Assembly (NCBI GenBank): GCA_030550295.1
Contig: JAUQPQ010000003.1
Location: 1 to 56,525, forward strand
Origin: Chloroflexota bacterium
GTDB lineage: Bacteria > Chloroflexota > Dehalococcoidia > SM23-28-2 > HRBIN24
Reading direction: 5' to 3'
DNA length: 56,525 nucleotides
The translations under genes were made by a program, and so were the position numbers. Numbering within the stretch: position 1 is the stretch's first letter; each line of letters opens with the position of its first letter. The notes below the pieces were generated by a model. That model saw only the letters and a list, made by a program, of their open reading frames with translations, searched no databases and had not been told where the DNA came from. This document shows positions 39,289 through 48,973 of the stretch, piece after piece.

Positions 39289-40601
39289 GTTCCATCGCTA
39301 TCCGTGGCGGCCACATCCTGGATCCCTCTCAGGGTCTGGACATCGTGGCTGATCTCCTAATCGTCGAAGGGCGCATCGCCGCTGTCGGGCCTGATGCGGG
39401 TGCCGATGTTCGTGAGGTCATCGACGCCTCGGGCCTTCTGGTGCTGCCCGGGCTGGTAGACATCCACTGTCACTTACGAGAGCCAGGCCTGGAACATAAA
39501 GAGACCATTGAGACAGGCGCTTTGGCTGCCGTGCGCGGAGGTTTCACCACCGTCTGCTGTATGCCCAATACTGAGCCTCCATTGGACAGTGCCCCAACAA
39601 TTAGGTGGCTACAGGGGAGGGTCTCCCAAGTGGGGCTAGTGCGCGTTTTGCCCATCGCCTGCGTAACAAGGGGACGACGCGGAAAAGAACTTGCAGACCT
39701 GATCGAGCTGGCCGAGGCAGGGGCTGTGGCCTTCAGCGACGATGGTGAGCCAGTGGCCGAGCCACAACTTTTGCGTCTTGCCCTCCAATATGCCTCGGTC
39801 CTTGGCCTTCCCATCGTCGAGCACTGTGAGGATAAGTCCCTCAGCGCTGGCGGCGTCATGCACGAGGGGTGGGTAGCAACCCGCTTAGGCCTAAAAGGGA
39901 TCCCCCCAGCTGCCGAAGAGGCAGCTGTCGCCCGCGCCATCGCCCTGTGTGCAGAAACGGGAGGCCGTTTGCACCTTGCCCACATCAGCACGGCCGGCTC
40001 TGTGGGCTGGTTACGGTTGGCCAAGGCTCAAGGGATCCCCATAAGCGCCGAGGTTACCCCCCACCACCTCTGCCTCACTCACGAAATCATCATGGGCGAG
40101 GGAGGGGTTCCTGGTGGACTCCTCTACGATACCAATGCCAAGGTAAACCCTCCCCTACGCCCTCGTGCCGATGCTGACGCCTGCGTAGCAGCCTTGGCTG
40201 AGGGCGCCATAGACTGTATAGCTACCGACCATGCCCCACACTCAGTCGAGGAGAAGCTGTGCGAGTTCGATTTGGCTGCCTTTGGCATCTCCAGCCTGGA
40301 GACGGCTTTGGCCCTTTGCCTCTCGCTAGTACATCAGGGCCGTGTGTCCCTTGGGCGGCTGATAGAGGCTATGACTATAGGGCCAGTGCGGGCGCTAGGG
40401 CTTCACCGCCATGTGCCCGGACTAGGTACGCTGGCGGTGGGTGCACCAGGGGACGTAACCATCGTCGACCCTGAGAGGGAGTGGAGGGTTGAGCCGGACT
40501 GTTTCGCAAGTAAGGGGAAGAATACCCCCCTGGCTGGGCGTACCTTGCGGGGGAAGGTGGTGTGCACCATATACGGTGGCAAGGTGGTATGGAAAGAATG
40601 A
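39285..40601 (+). CDS. pyrC: Dihydroorotase (class I)
   Basis: 438 residues of the amidohydrolase superfamily. Metal and substrate residues are seen in VDIHCHLREPGLEHKET, CMPNTEPPLDS, LPIVEHCEDKSL, LHLAHIST, TPHHLCLTHE and CIATDHAPHSVEEK. It cyclises carbamoyl aspartate to dihydroorotate. The length and PGLEHKE text place it with the Bacillus-type class I enzymes. It is joined to pyrB and carA by 4-base ATGA overlaps on both sides. Confidence 0.96.
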   Translation: MSSIAIRGGHILDPSQGLDIVADLLIVEGRIAAVGPDAGADVREVIDASGLLVLPGLVDIHCHLREPGLEHKETIETGALAAVRGGFTTVCCMPNTEPPLDSAPTIRWLQGRVSQVGLVRVLPIACVTRGRRGKELADLIELAEAGAVAFSDDGEPVAEPQLLRLALQYASVLGLPIVEHCEDKSLSAGGVMHEGWVATRLGLKGIPPAAEEAAVARAIALCAETGGRLHLAHISTAGSVGWLRLAKAQGIPISAEVTPHHLCLTHEIIMGEGGVPGGLLYDTNAKVNPPLRPRADADACVAALAEGAIDCIATDHAPHSVEEKLCEFDLAAFGISSLETALALCLSLVHQGRVSLGRLIEAMTIGPVRALGLHRHVPGLGTLAVGAPGDVTIVDPEREWRVEPDCFASKGKNTPLAGRTLRGKVVCTIYGGKVVWKE

Positions 40602-41707
40602 GGCGAAGGGCCTTCTTAGTCCTAGAGGATGGCACCGTCTTCACAGGACGGCCCTTTGGCGCCATAGGCCAGGCCTATGGCGAGGTGGTCTTCTCCACAG
40701 CTATGACCGGCTACCAGGAGATGCTTACCGACCCCTCCTATGCTGGCCAGATTCTGGTGCTTACCTACCCGTTGGTGGGTAACTACGGGATCAACCGCCA
40801 AGATGTGGAGTCATCGCGTATCCAAGTGCGGGCCCTAGTGGTGCGGGACGCGTGTAGCATTCCTTCTCACTGGGCCTCAGAGATGACCCTTCACGAGTAC
40901 CTCGCCTCTCAGGGGGTGCCTGGCCTAGAAGGGGTTGACACCCGTGCCCTGACCAGACGCCTCCGCATTCATGGCGTCATGATGGGTGCCATCGCCATTG
41001 ATGAATCGCCCGAGGAGGCGCTGGCTCGGCTGCGATCCATGCCGCGCTATGGCACCACCGATCTGGTCAAGGAGGTCACTGCGAAAGAAGGATACCTGTG
41101 GCCCGAGCCGGCTGCACCCCGCTATCACGTTGTGGTGGTGGACGCTGGCGTAAAGTTCAACATTATGCGCCTATTGAGAGAGAGGGGCTGCCGTGTCACC
41201 GTGGTGCCCGCCACCACTTCAACTGAAGGGCTGCAGACTCTTGCCCCTGACGGCCTTCTCCTCTCCCCGGGGCCTGGTGATCCTGCCCTGCTGGACTACC
41301 TTGTGGAGGCGGTGCGGCCTCTTCTGGGGAAGGTGCCGGTGCTGGGCATCTGCCTAGGCCATCAGGTCATCGGTCGTGCCTTCGGCGGGCGTACCTTTAA
41401 GCTCAAGTTTGGCCACCGGGGAGCGAACCACCCAGTGAAGGATCTGCTCTCTGGGCGAGTGTTTATCACCTCCCAGAACCACGGATATGCTGTCGACCCC
41501 GAGGGCCTACGAGACGGCATCCAGGTGTGGCAGGTGCATCTGAACGACGGTACCGTAGAGGGGCTTTACCATCCGGAGCTGCCCATTATAACCATCCAGT
41601 ACCATGCCGAGGCCTCTCCAGGCCCTCTCGACAACACGTACGTCTTCGACACTTTCCTGGAGATGATGCGGTCTTGGAAGGGGGGAAGATGGGAACCCTT
41701 AAGGTGA
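40598..41707 (+). CDS. carA: Carbamoyl-phosphate synthase small (glutaminase) subunit
   Basis: 369 residues from ATG 40598 (MRRRAFLVLEDGTVF), which overlaps the pyrC stop as ATGA. The N-terminal CPSase domain shows GEVVFSTAMTGYQEMLTDPSY. The class I glutaminase has the Cys nucleophile in GICLGHQVIGRAFGG, plus SQNHGYAV, and the His-Glu pair in QYHAEASPGPLDN. It supplies ammonia to CarB. A GNAT gene starts inside its last 19 bases, between carA and carB. Confidence 0.95.
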   Translation: MRRRAFLVLEDGTVFTGRPFGAIGQAYGEVVFSTAMTGYQEMLTDPSYAGQILVLTYPLVGNYGINRQDVESSRIQVRALVVRDACSIPSHWASEMTLHEYLASQGVPGLEGVDTRALTRRLRIHGVMMGAIAIDESPEEALARLRSMPRYGTTDLVKEVTAKEGYLWPEPAAPRYHVVVVDAGVKFNIMRLLRERGCRVTVVPATTSTEGLQTLAPDGLLLSPGPGDPALLDYLVEAVRPLLGKVPVLGICLGHQVIGRAFGGRTFKLKFGHRGANHPVKDLLSGRVFITSQNHGYAVDPEGLRDGIQVWQVHLNDGTVEGLYHPELPIITIQYHAEASPGPLDNTYVFDTFLEMMRSWKGGRWEPLR

Positions 41708-42147
41708 GAAAGGCCACGGTAGCCGATGCCCCAGCCATCGCCCATATCGCCGAGGAGATCGTGCGGGAATTGGGGCCCGAGGCATCGGCCCTTGAAGCCC
41801 CCGTAACCCCAGAGGCCATAGCTAGGCGGATACGCAGCTATCAAGGGAAAGGCGCCATGTTCGTTGCCATGCTGGGGAGGAGGCGGATAGGGTTCGCTGC
41901 CCTGGAGCCTGCCTCCGGCGAGAAGGAGACCTTAGTTTTGGGAGTATGGGTTCTTGCTCCCTACCGCCGACAAGGAATAGGTACCCAATTGGCCTTGGCT
42001 GCTATAGAGAAGGCCAGGTCACTGGGGGCGCATCGCTTGCGTGGCACCATACCCCAGGGGAACGAGCCTGCCCTTAGCTTCTTCGGTGAGTTGGGAGCCC
42101 TGGCCCAGGCAGTCGCTGGTGGCATGGCATACGAGCTCCCCATCTGA
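41689..42147 (+). CDS. GNAT family N-acetyltransferase
   Basis: 152 residues. ATG 41689 overlaps the carA end by 19 bases behind a purine-rich SD (GGAAGGGGGGAAG). The acetyl-CoA loop is WVLAPYRRQGIGTQLALAAIEKA (R/Q-x-x-G-x-G), with GNEPALSFFGELG near the end. It acetylates an unknown amine. Its place between carA and carB, with only about 40 bases to carB, is unusual and means it is expressed under pyrimidine control. It could modify an operon enzyme, but a neutral insertion is equally possible. Confidence 0.88.
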   Translation: MGTLKVRKATVADAPAIAHIAEEIVRELGPEASALEAPVTPEAIARRIRSYQGKGAMFVAMLGRRRIGFAALEPASGEKETLVLGVWVLAPYRRQGIGTQLALAAIEKARSLGAHRLRGTIPQGNEPALSFFGELGALAQAVAGGMAYELPI

Positions 42148-42189
42148 AAGAAAAGAAGGCTGCGTTATGAAAAGGCGGCAAATACCCAG

Positions 42190-45100
42190 GTGCAGGAGAT
42201 GGCGGGAGAGGTATCTAAGGTCCTAATAATCGGCTCGGGGCCTATAGTCATCGGGCAGGCGGCCGAGTTCGATTACTCAGGTTCTCAGGCCTGCCGCGCC
42301 TTGCGGGAAGAGGGGGTGCATACTGTCCTGGTTAACCCCAACCCAGCCACCATAATGACCGATGAGGGGATCGCCGATACGGTCTATATAGAGCCCCTCA
42401 CTGTTGAGGTGCTGGAGCGCATTATCGCCCGGGAGCGGCCCGATGGCCTGCTGCCCACATTGGGGGGCCAGGTAGGTTTGAACTTGGCCGTTGCCCTTGC
42501 CGATGCTGGCATCTTAGACCGCTACGGCGTCCGAGTCTTGGGAACGCCCATAGAGTCCATCCGTAAGGCCGAGGACAGGGAGCTCTTCAAGAGGCTTTTG
42601 GACGAGATAGGCGAACCGCGCCCCGAGAGCGCCACCATCACCTCACTAGAAGAGGCGCGACAGGTAGCCAAAGAGCTAGGCCTACCTCTAGTGGTCCGCC
42701 CAGCCTACACCTTAGGGGGCACAGGAGGAGGGATCGCTCACAACTTAGAGCAGCTAGAGCGTATCGTTGCCATCGGCCTGAGGGCCTCCCCCATCGGCCA
42801 GGTCTTGCTGGAGCGGTGCCTCCTAGGATGGAAAGAGATCGAATATGAAGTGATCCGTGACAGGGCCGACAATTGCATCACCGTCTGCAACATGGAGAAC
42901 CTAGACCCCATGGGCGTCCACACGGGCGATAGCATCGTGGTGGCCCCCAGCCAGACCCTGACCGATAAGGAGTACCATATGCTGCGCTCCGCCGCCATCA
43001 AGATCATACGGGCCCTGGGAGTTGAGGGAGGGTGCAATATCCAGTTCGCCTTGGCTCCCCGCCAACAGATAGCGCCCTGGGCCTTGCGCCCCGATGGCCG
43101 CCCTCCCTATTACGTTATAGAAGTGAACCCTAGGGTCTCACGCAGCTCTGCCCTGGCTTCCAAGGCCACCGGCTACCCCATTGCCCGAGTCGCTGCCAAG
43201 ATCGCTGTGGGCCGCCGCCTCGATGAGATAGCCAATAAGGTGACAGGGAAGACTACAGCTGCCTTTGAGCCAGCCCTCGACTACGTAGTGGTCAAGATAC
43301 CCCGCTGGCCCTTCGATAAGTTCCCTTTGGGGGAAAGAGCCATAGGCACTCAAATGAAGTCAACGGGCGAGGTTATGGCTATCGCCCGCACCTTCCAGCA
43401 GGCCCTACAGAAGGCGGTCCGCTCATTGGAGTTGGGAGGACGCACCATCCTTTGGGAGGACCCCTCGTGGGAAGAGGAAGAACTGAGGGAGCTCATCTCT
43501 ACCCCCAACGATTTGCGTCTGTGGGCCTTGATGGCTGCCCTCCGTCGGGAGTACCGGCCCATGGAACTGGCCCAAATCTCTGGCATAGACCCCTGGTTCT
43601 TGGAGGAGATGGCGGAGTTGGTGGCCATGGAGAGGCGGCTCTTGACCGAGCCCCTTACGCCCCAGCTGCTTCGCGCGGCCAAGAATCTGGGCTTCTCCGA
43701 TAAGGACATAGCCACTCTGGCCGACCTTCTACCGGAACAGGTAAGGGAGATGCGCCTCCGCTACGGCATAAGGCCGGTCTACAAGATGGTAGATACCTGC
43801 GCTGCCGAGTTCGAGGCTGCCACCCCCTACTTCTATAGCACATATGAGGAGGACGAAAGGGCCGAGAACGAGGCCCTACCTCTAGAAGGGCCCAAGGCGG
43901 TCGTCTTAGGATCAGGGCCTATACGCATCGGCCAGGGGATAGAGTTCGATTATTGCTCCGTGCACACTGTCTGGGCCCTCCAGGAACAGGGCTACAAGGC
44001 CATCATCTTGAACTGCAACCCTGAAACTGTCTCTACCGACTTCGATACTAGCGACCGGCTCTATTTTGAGCCCCTCGGCGAGGAGGAAGTGCGCGACGTT
44101 TTGGAGAACGAGGCAGGAGAGAACAGCCCACCACCAGCCATTGTCCAGTTTGGAGGGCAGACAGCCATCAACCTGGCAGGCCCCTTAGCTAGGTATGGCC
44201 TATCCCTCTTGGGTTCTACCGCTGAGGCTATAGACCGAGCCGAAGATAGGGCGTCTTTCGAGGCCCTTTTGGACGAGCTGGGCATCCCCCAGCCTCCCGG
44301 TGGCACCGTCCAGTCCCTTGTGGAGGCCCTCCGCGTGGCCGATGCTCTGGGCTATCCAGTGTTGGTGCGCCCAAGCTATGTTCTTGGGGGCAGGGCTATG
44401 GAGATTGTGGAGGGCCCTAACCAGCTCACCTATTTCGTACAAGAAGCGGCTCACGCTGGCCAGGGACGCCCTATTCGTATCGACAAATATCTGGAAGGGG
44501 TGGAGGTGGAAGTTGATGCCATCTTCGATGGCGTCGATGTCCTTATCCCCGGCATCATGGAGCATATAGAGAGGGCTGGGGTACACTCGGGGGACTCTAT
44601 GGCCGTCTATCCCCCCCTGAGCCTCAGCCGGGCAGAGGTGGATACGGTAGTGGACTATACACGGCGCTTGGCCTTGGCCTTAGGCCTAAAGGGGCTCCTT
44701 AACATCCAGTTCGTCATCACCAGGCGACAAGGCAGCTATACCGTGTATGTGCTAGAGGTGAACCCCCGGGCCAGCCGCACCGTCCCCTTTATCTCCAAGG
44801 CCACAGGGGTCCCCATTGTGCGTCTGGCGGTAGGTGCCCTGTTGGGTAAGACCCTGCCCCAGATGGGTTATCCCTATGGCCTCTGGCCTCAACGGAGGTT
44901 GGTGGCGGTGAAGGCCCCCGTCTTCTCCATGTCCAAGCTCTCAGGGGTGGACACCTACTTGGGGCCCGAAATGAAGTCCACAGGCGAAGTGATGGGGATA
45001 GATAGCACTTTTGAGGCTGCCCTGGCTAAGGCGCTTTTGGCCGCCGACATGGCCTTACCGCCAAGGGGCGCCGTCCTCCTTTCCCTTGCCGACCAAACGA

Positions 45101-45468
45101 AGGCTGAAGCTATCCCTGTGATTCAAAGGTTGGCTGAGAGGGGCTATAAACTCTACGCTACTGAGGGTACCGCGGCTTTAATACGGCGCCTAGGCCTGGA
45201 GGTGGCCGAGGTGACCAAGAGGCTCAACGAGGGCCATCCTAACGTGGTGGACATCATCCAGCAGGGGCTGGTAGACGTAGTCATTAATACGCCTGAGGGC
45301 TCCCAGACCGCTACCATTAAGGACGGCTTCTACATACGCCGGGCAGCTGTAGAAAAGCGCATCCCCTGCTTCACGTCCATCGACACAGCCAAGGCCGCTG
45401 TGGAGGCCTTGCTTGTGGGCCCTGACCAGTTCTCCGCCTTTCCCGTCCACGAGTACCGACAATGGTAA
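42190..45468 (+). CDS. carB: Carbamoyl-phosphate synthase large subunit
   Basis: 1092 residues, full length. Two ATP-grasp halves are seen: IIGSGPIVIGQAAEFDYSG and VRPAYTLGGTGGG in the first, VLGSGPIRIGQGIEFDYCS and VRPSYVLGGRAMEIV in the second. The C-terminal MGS-like domain (from about residue 945) ends the chain and normally binds UMP or ornithine. It makes carbamoyl phosphate from bicarbonate, ammonia and two ATP. The start is either GTG 42190 or ATG 42199. pyrK overlaps the 3' end by 7 bases. Confidence 0.96.
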   Translation: MQEMAGEVSKVLIIGSGPIVIGQAAEFDYSGSQACRALREEGVHTVLVNPNPATIMTDEGIADTVYIEPLTVEVLERIIARERPDGLLPTLGGQVGLNLAVALADAGILDRYGVRVLGTPIESIRKAEDRELFKRLLDEIGEPRPESATITSLEEARQVAKELGLPLVVRPAYTLGGTGGGIAHNLEQLERIVAIGLRASPIGQVLLERCLLGWKEIEYEVIRDRADNCITVCNMENLDPMGVHTGDSIVVAPSQTLTDKEYHMLRSAAIKIIRALGVEGGCNIQFALAPRQQIAPWALRPDGRPPYYVIEVNPRVSRSSALASKATGYPIARVAAKIAVGRRLDEIANKVTGKTTAAFEPALDYVVVKIPRWPFDKFPLGERAIGTQMKSTGEVMAIARTFQQALQKAVRSLELGGRTILWEDPSWEEEELRELISTPNDLRLWALMAALRREYRPMELAQISGIDPWFLEEMAELVAMERRLLTEPLTPQLLRAAKNLGFSDKDIATLADLLPEQVREMRLRYGIRPVYKMVDTCAAEFEAATPYFYSTYEEDERAENEALPLEGPKAVVLGSGPIRIGQGIEFDYCSVHTVWALQEQGYKAIILNCNPETVSTDFDTSDRLYFEPLGEEEVRDVLENEAGENSPPPAIVQFGGQTAINLAGPLARYGLSLLGSTAEAIDRAEDRASFEALLDELGIPQPPGGTVQSLVEALRVADALGYPVLVRPSYVLGGRAMEIVEGPNQLTYFVQEAAHAGQGRPIRIDKYLEGVEVEVDAIFDGVDVLIPGIMEHIERAGVHSGDSMAVYPPLSLSRAEVDTVVDYTRRLALALGLKGLLNIQFVITRRQGSYTVYVLEVNPRASRTVPFISKATGVPIVRLAVGALLGKTLPQMGYPYGLWPQRRLVAVKAPVFSMSKLSGVDTYLGPEMKSTGEVMGIDSTFEAALAKALLAADMALPPRGAVLLSLADQTKAEAIPVIQRLAERGYKLYATEGTAALIRRLGLEVAEVTKRLNEGHPNVVDIIQQGLVDVVINTPEGSQTATIKDGFYIRRAAVEKRIPCFTSIDTAKAAVEALLVGPDQFSAFPVHEYRQW

Positions 45469-46247
45469 CCTCAGAGTTGCGGCTTGAAGAGGCAGTCGTC
45501 GTATCGCAGGAGGAGGTGTGCCAGGATACCTACCTCCTATGGCTTTCTTGTCCTCCTTTGGCCAAGGGTGCAGCACCTGGCAGGTTCGTCATGTTGCTAT
45601 GTGGCGAAGGTTTTGACCCATTATTGCCCCGCCCCATGAGTTACCATCGGTTCCGGCAGGTGGGGGGAGAAACGCAGTGGGCCATCTTGTACGACGTACG
45701 GGGGCGTGGCACTAGGTGGCTATCGCAGAGGCGTCCAGGGGACCACATTTGGGCTTTTGGCCCTTTAGGTCGCGGATTCGCTCCTGAAAGGGGGGCTACC
45801 AACCTACTGCTGATAGCAGGCGGGCTAGGCATCGCCCCCATCATCGCCCTTGCTGATGCGGCTCTGGCCCAGGGCCGCACGGTCACTTTGCTGTATGGTG
45901 CCAAGACGGCCTCTAAACTTTTGCCTCCCTCTTACTTCCCTACGGATTTGGAGATCGTTTTTGCCACCGAGGATGGCAGCCACGGCCATCACGGCCTAGT
46001 CACCGATTTGGTCCCTTCCTTCCTCCCCTGGGCCCATCAGGCGTTCGTCTGCGGGCCCACTGGAATGTACAGGGAGCTGGCTAACGTCCTTCGAGGGGTG
46101 TCCAGCACGGCCAAGGTGCAGGTGCTCATGGAAGAGCACATGGCGTGCGGCACGGGCATCTGCTACGGCTGCACCACCTTCACCCGCAAAGGTCCGCGTT
46201 TGGTGTGCCGTGATGGCCCCTGCTTTGCCCTGGAAGACCTGTACTGA
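45462..46247 (+). CDS. pyrK: Dihydroorotate dehydrogenase electron-transfer subunit
   Basis: 261 residues. The FAD-binding block is LLPRPMSYHRF, nucleotide binding follows in LLIAGGLGIAPIIALADAA, and CGPTGMYRELA is the NAD-binding end. The C-terminal [2Fe-2S] site is MACGTGICYGCTTF and LVCRDGPCF (four Cys). It passes electrons from dihydroorotate, via PyrD type 1B, to NAD. Its partner pyrD lies 3.3 kb downstream on the same strand, separated by an inserted block, which is unusual. Confidence 0.95.
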   Translation: MVTSELRLEEAVVVSQEEVCQDTYLLWLSCPPLAKGAAPGRFVMLLCGEGFDPLLPRPMSYHRFRQVGGETQWAILYDVRGRGTRWLSQRRPGDHIWAFGPLGRGFAPERGATNLLLIAGGLGIAPIIALADAALAQGRTVTLLYGAKTASKLLPPSYFPTDLEIVFATEDGSHGHHGLVTDLVPSFLPWAHQAFVCGPTGMYRELANVLRGVSSTAKVQVLMEEHMACGTGICYGCTTFTRKGPRLVCRDGPCFALEDLY

Positions 46248-46309
46248 AACTGGAAAAAGGGCGGCTTCTCTTGTATATTCTGGACAGAACATATTCAAGG
46301 GAGGGTGCC

Positions 46310-47155
46310 ATGGCTGCCCAAGTAGTGCGTGTGGGAAACGTGGAGATAGTAGGACTTATAGACCTCGTTTTCCCCTTAGACTACGCCATACTTTTCCCCG
46401 GGCGCGATGTCCAGGCGATCATGGCCTTCCAAGACGTCTACCCCCAATCGTACACGCCCGACGGACGCTATCAGACATACGCCTCCTGCTATGTCGTCCG
46501 CTCAGGTGGGAAAACGGTGTTGGTGGATACGGGGCTTGGGCCTAACGTCCCCTCTTTCTTGGGCGGAGGCCGTGGCCGCCTGCTGGAGGAGCTATCTAGT
46601 AACGGGATAAGTCCTGAAGACGTGGACGTGGTAGTGTGTACCCATCTGCACCTGGATCACACGGGCTGGAATGCGCGCGAGGAAGGGGGAGTTCGAGGCC
46701 CTACCTTCCCCCGAGCACGCTACTACCTCCCTAGGGCCGACTGGGAACACTTCACCGCTCCTGAACGGATAGATGGGGCTGCAGGGCGAAGCAACCTACT
46801 TCCCCTACAGGAGGCAGGGGTGATGGAGCTTTTCTCTGGTGAGGTGACCCTGGCCGAAGGTGTAACCACTTTGCCCACCCCTGGCCACACGCCGGGCCAT
46901 TCCAGCATCCTCATCTCGTCTCAGGGGGAGCGGGCCCTTATCGCCGGGGATTTGGTGAACCACCCCCTCCAGATAGAAAAGGTGGATTGGTCATCGGCCT
47001 TTGATACCGATCCTGCGCAGGCGGCGGAGACGCGCCGGCGCATCTTAGACTTTGTAGAGAGCGAGGGTCTACGTGTGGCCTTTGGTCACCTGCCGCCACC
47101 TAATATGGGCCGCCTTATCCGTCTAGAGGGAAGACGAGTGCTGAGGGCGTTGTGA
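46310..47155 (+). CDS. MBL-fold metallohydrolase
   Basis: 281 residues from ATG 46310 behind GGGAGGG; the frame is open 13 codons earlier. The metal site is CTHLHLDHTGWN (HxHxDH), then TLPTPGHTPGHSS, an Asp in IAGDLVNHP and His in AFGHLPPPN. Sequence and size resemble lactonase-like members that open N-acyl homoserine lactones or other esters. The gene follows pyrK by about 60 bases and is convergent with mrp, 6 bases away. No link to pyrimidine synthesis is evident. Confidence 0.88.
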   Translation: MAAQVVRVGNVEIVGLIDLVFPLDYAILFPGRDVQAIMAFQDVYPQSYTPDGRYQTYASCYVVRSGGKTVLVDTGLGPNVPSFLGGGRGRLLEELSSNGISPEDVDVVVCTHLHLDHTGWNAREEGGVRGPTFPRARYYLPRADWEHFTAPERIDGAAGRSNLLPLQEAGVMELFSGEVTLAEGVTTLPTPGHTPGHSSILISSQGERALIAGDLVNHPLQIEKVDWSSAFDTDPAQAAETRRRILDFVESEGLRVAFGHLPPPNMGRLIRLEGRRVLRAL

Positions 47156-47161
47156 CCGCCC

Positions 47162-48259
47162 CTAATCCTTTTGCTGGGAAGGTGGCTCCTGGGCTAGGAA
47201 GTGCTGAATACTGACCTTCGCCGCCACCTTCTGGGCGATGGCCATAATCACCTGCGATACAGGTGAGTCAGGTTCGGCCTCCAGTATGGGTACGCCCCTG
47301 TCGGCCCCCTCCCTAACCTTGGGATCGAGGGGGATAGCACCGAGGTAGTCAATCCCCACCTCCTGACACACCTTCTCTACCAGGCCGTGACCAAAGATGT
47401 CCACCCTGCCGCCACAGTGGGGGCAGATAAAGTAGCTCATGTTCTCTATCGCCCCCAAGATGGGTACGTGCAGCTTCTCGAAAAAGGAGACAGCCTTTAG
47501 GGCGTCCTCCACTGAGACCGCATTGGGGGTGGTGACGATGACCACTCCCGTGACGGTGGCGTCTTGGGCTAGGCTCATGGAAGCGTCGCTGGTGCCCGGG
47601 GGCAAGTCCACCACTAGATAGTCCAGCTCTCCCTCCTCGCCCCAGGGGATGTCGTGGAGAAGTTGCCTTATGCCAGTGCCGATGAGTGGGCCCCGCCAGA
47701 TAACGGCGGTGCCTGGAGGCAGAAGGAAGCCAAGGGAGACTGCCCGTAGGCCATATCTCTCCACAATGGAGAGCCCCTTATCTGCCTGGAAGCCTGGGGG
47801 GAGACCCAGCATGGTGGGCACATTGGGACCTGTGAGATCGGCGTCCAAAAGCCCCACCCTGGCGCCGTAGTTGCGGAGGGCGAGGGCCAAGTTTACGGCT
47901 ACAGTGCTCTTGCCTACTCCTCCCTTGTTGGAAGCGACAGCTATGAGGTTACGCACGCCAGCTACCGGCCTGGGCCCGCGAAAGCCTGTAGGGCGCACGT
48001 TGGCCTTCATCTCCACTTCCACGCTGGCCACCCCCGGCAAGGCGAGGATCGCTTCTTGGGCCTGACGACGCATCTCCTCCCGAACGGGGCATGCCGGCGT
48101 AGTGAGGGTGATGGATACCTTTACCTGGTCGCCGCACAGGGCGATGTCCTCTAAAGATACAAAGCCAAGGGAGACGATATCGCGGCCCAAGTCAGGGTCG
48201 TGCACCTGCCGGAGCGCCTCCAGTACCGCTTCCTTAGTCAACTTTTTGTCCCCGTCCAA
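47162..48259 (-). CDS. Mrp/ApbC-family P-loop Fe-S carrier
   Basis: 365 residues. An N-terminal MIP18-like domain (VLEALRQVHDPDLGRDIVSLGF, TLTTPACPVREEM) precedes the ATPase with the deviant Walker A motif SNKGGVGKSTVAVNLA and LLDADLTGPNVP. The late FICPHCGG holds the CxxC that binds a bridging [4Fe-4S] cluster in the dimer. It carries clusters to target proteins. The start is TTG 48259. It follows the SufR-like regulator by 28 bases, so that regulator may report cluster status to it. Confidence 0.92.
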   Translation of the reverse strand: MDGDKKLTKEAVLEALRQVHDPDLGRDIVSLGFVSLEDIALCGDQVKVSITLTTPACPVREEMRRQAQEAILALPGVASVEVEMKANVRPTGFRGPRPVAGVRNLIAVASNKGGVGKSTVAVNLALALRNYGARVGLLDADLTGPNVPTMLGLPPGFQADKGLSIVERYGLRAVSLGFLLPPGTAVIWRGPLIGTGIRQLLHDIPWGEEGELDYLVVDLPPGTSDASMSLAQDATVTGVVIVTTPNAVSVEDALKAVSFFEKLHVPILGAIENMSYFICPHCGGRVDIFGHGLVEKVCQEVGIDYLGAIPLDPKVREGADRGVPILEAEPDSPVSQVIMAIAQKVAAKVSIQHFLAQEPPSQQKD

Positions 48260-48287
48260 GGTTCTGCTTACCTCCCACTATGATCTG

Positions 48288-48929
48288 TCACGGATCCACC
48301 ACAAACCTGCAGGCGTTGCTCCCTTCGCTGATGCGCTCAACACAGCGGACCGGGTGGCCCAATAGTCTGGCCAGAAGGTTGGTGTGCCACTCGCACACCG
48401 CCCGATAACTCTCGGCCACTTTGGGGAAAAGGCAGTTGTAGTCCACCATTTCGTACCTTGAGCCCACCCTACGCCACTCAACCATGGACCCTTGCTCCCG
48501 CAAGATCTGAGATACCAGCTTTACGCGCGCCCCCAGCCCCTTCCCCTCCAAGGCCCAAAAGTAACCAGAAGCTAGCCTGTCTAAGGCACGGGAAAGGACT
48601 AAGGCCTGCTTCTGCCTGGCATCTAGGCCCTGCAACTCGGCAGGGCTCAACTCGCCCACTACTTCAAGCAGCAGTAAAACTAACCACTCATAGCGCTTGG
48701 GATAGGTTTCATGTCCGGCAGGGGCGAGACGATACACATGACGGGGCCTCCCCGCAGGCCCCTTCTCTTGCCTCACCTCTACTAAACCATCCCTCTGTAA
48801 GGATATGAGATGTTGCCGCAGGGTGGCCCTCGCCAAACACATCCAATGGACTAGGTCATCTAAAGTGGCTGCCCCCCTGCGCTTCAGATGATCTAAAATC
48901 TGCCTCTTGGTAGGATGTATCACCCCCAT
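48288..48929 (-). CDS. SufR-like Fe-S-sensing winged-helix regulator
   Basis: 213 residues from ATG 48929 (MGVIHPTKRQILDHLKRRG). The winged helix is TLDDLVHWMCLARATLRQHLISLQRDGLVEV with GRPRHVYRLAPAG, as in the SufR/DeoR group. C-terminal cysteines in YNCLFPKVAES, AVCEWH, VRCVERI and NACRF are placed like the cluster ligands of SufR. It should repress Fe-S genes when its cluster is present. The gene lies before mrp and behind an extended -10 that overlaps a 10-base inverted repeat, suggesting autoregulation. Confidence 0.82.
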   Translation of the reverse strand: MGVIHPTKRQILDHLKRRGAATLDDLVHWMCLARATLRQHLISLQRDGLVEVRQEKGPAGRPRHVYRLAPAGHETYPKRYEWLVLLLLEVVGELSPAELQGLDARQKQALVLSRALDRLASGYFWALEGKGLGARVKLVSQILREQGSMVEWRRVGSRYEMVDYNCLFPKVAESYRAVCEWHTNLLARLLGHPVRCVERISEGSNACRFVVDP

Positions 48930-48937
48930 CCCTCTGC

Positions 48938-48973
48938 AGTATAACACTCCCCACCCCGGGAAAGGAATGTTAT
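48938..48973 (-). promoter_or_regulatory. Promoter and inverted-repeat operator candidate of the SufR-like gene
   Basis: On the minus strand TGT plus TATACT (plus 48938-48943) form an extended -10, 8 bases from the ATG. ATAACACTCC (48941-48950) and GGAATGTTAT (48964-48973) are reverse complements at 9 of 10 positions, 13 bases apart, and overlap the -10. Confidence 0.6.
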
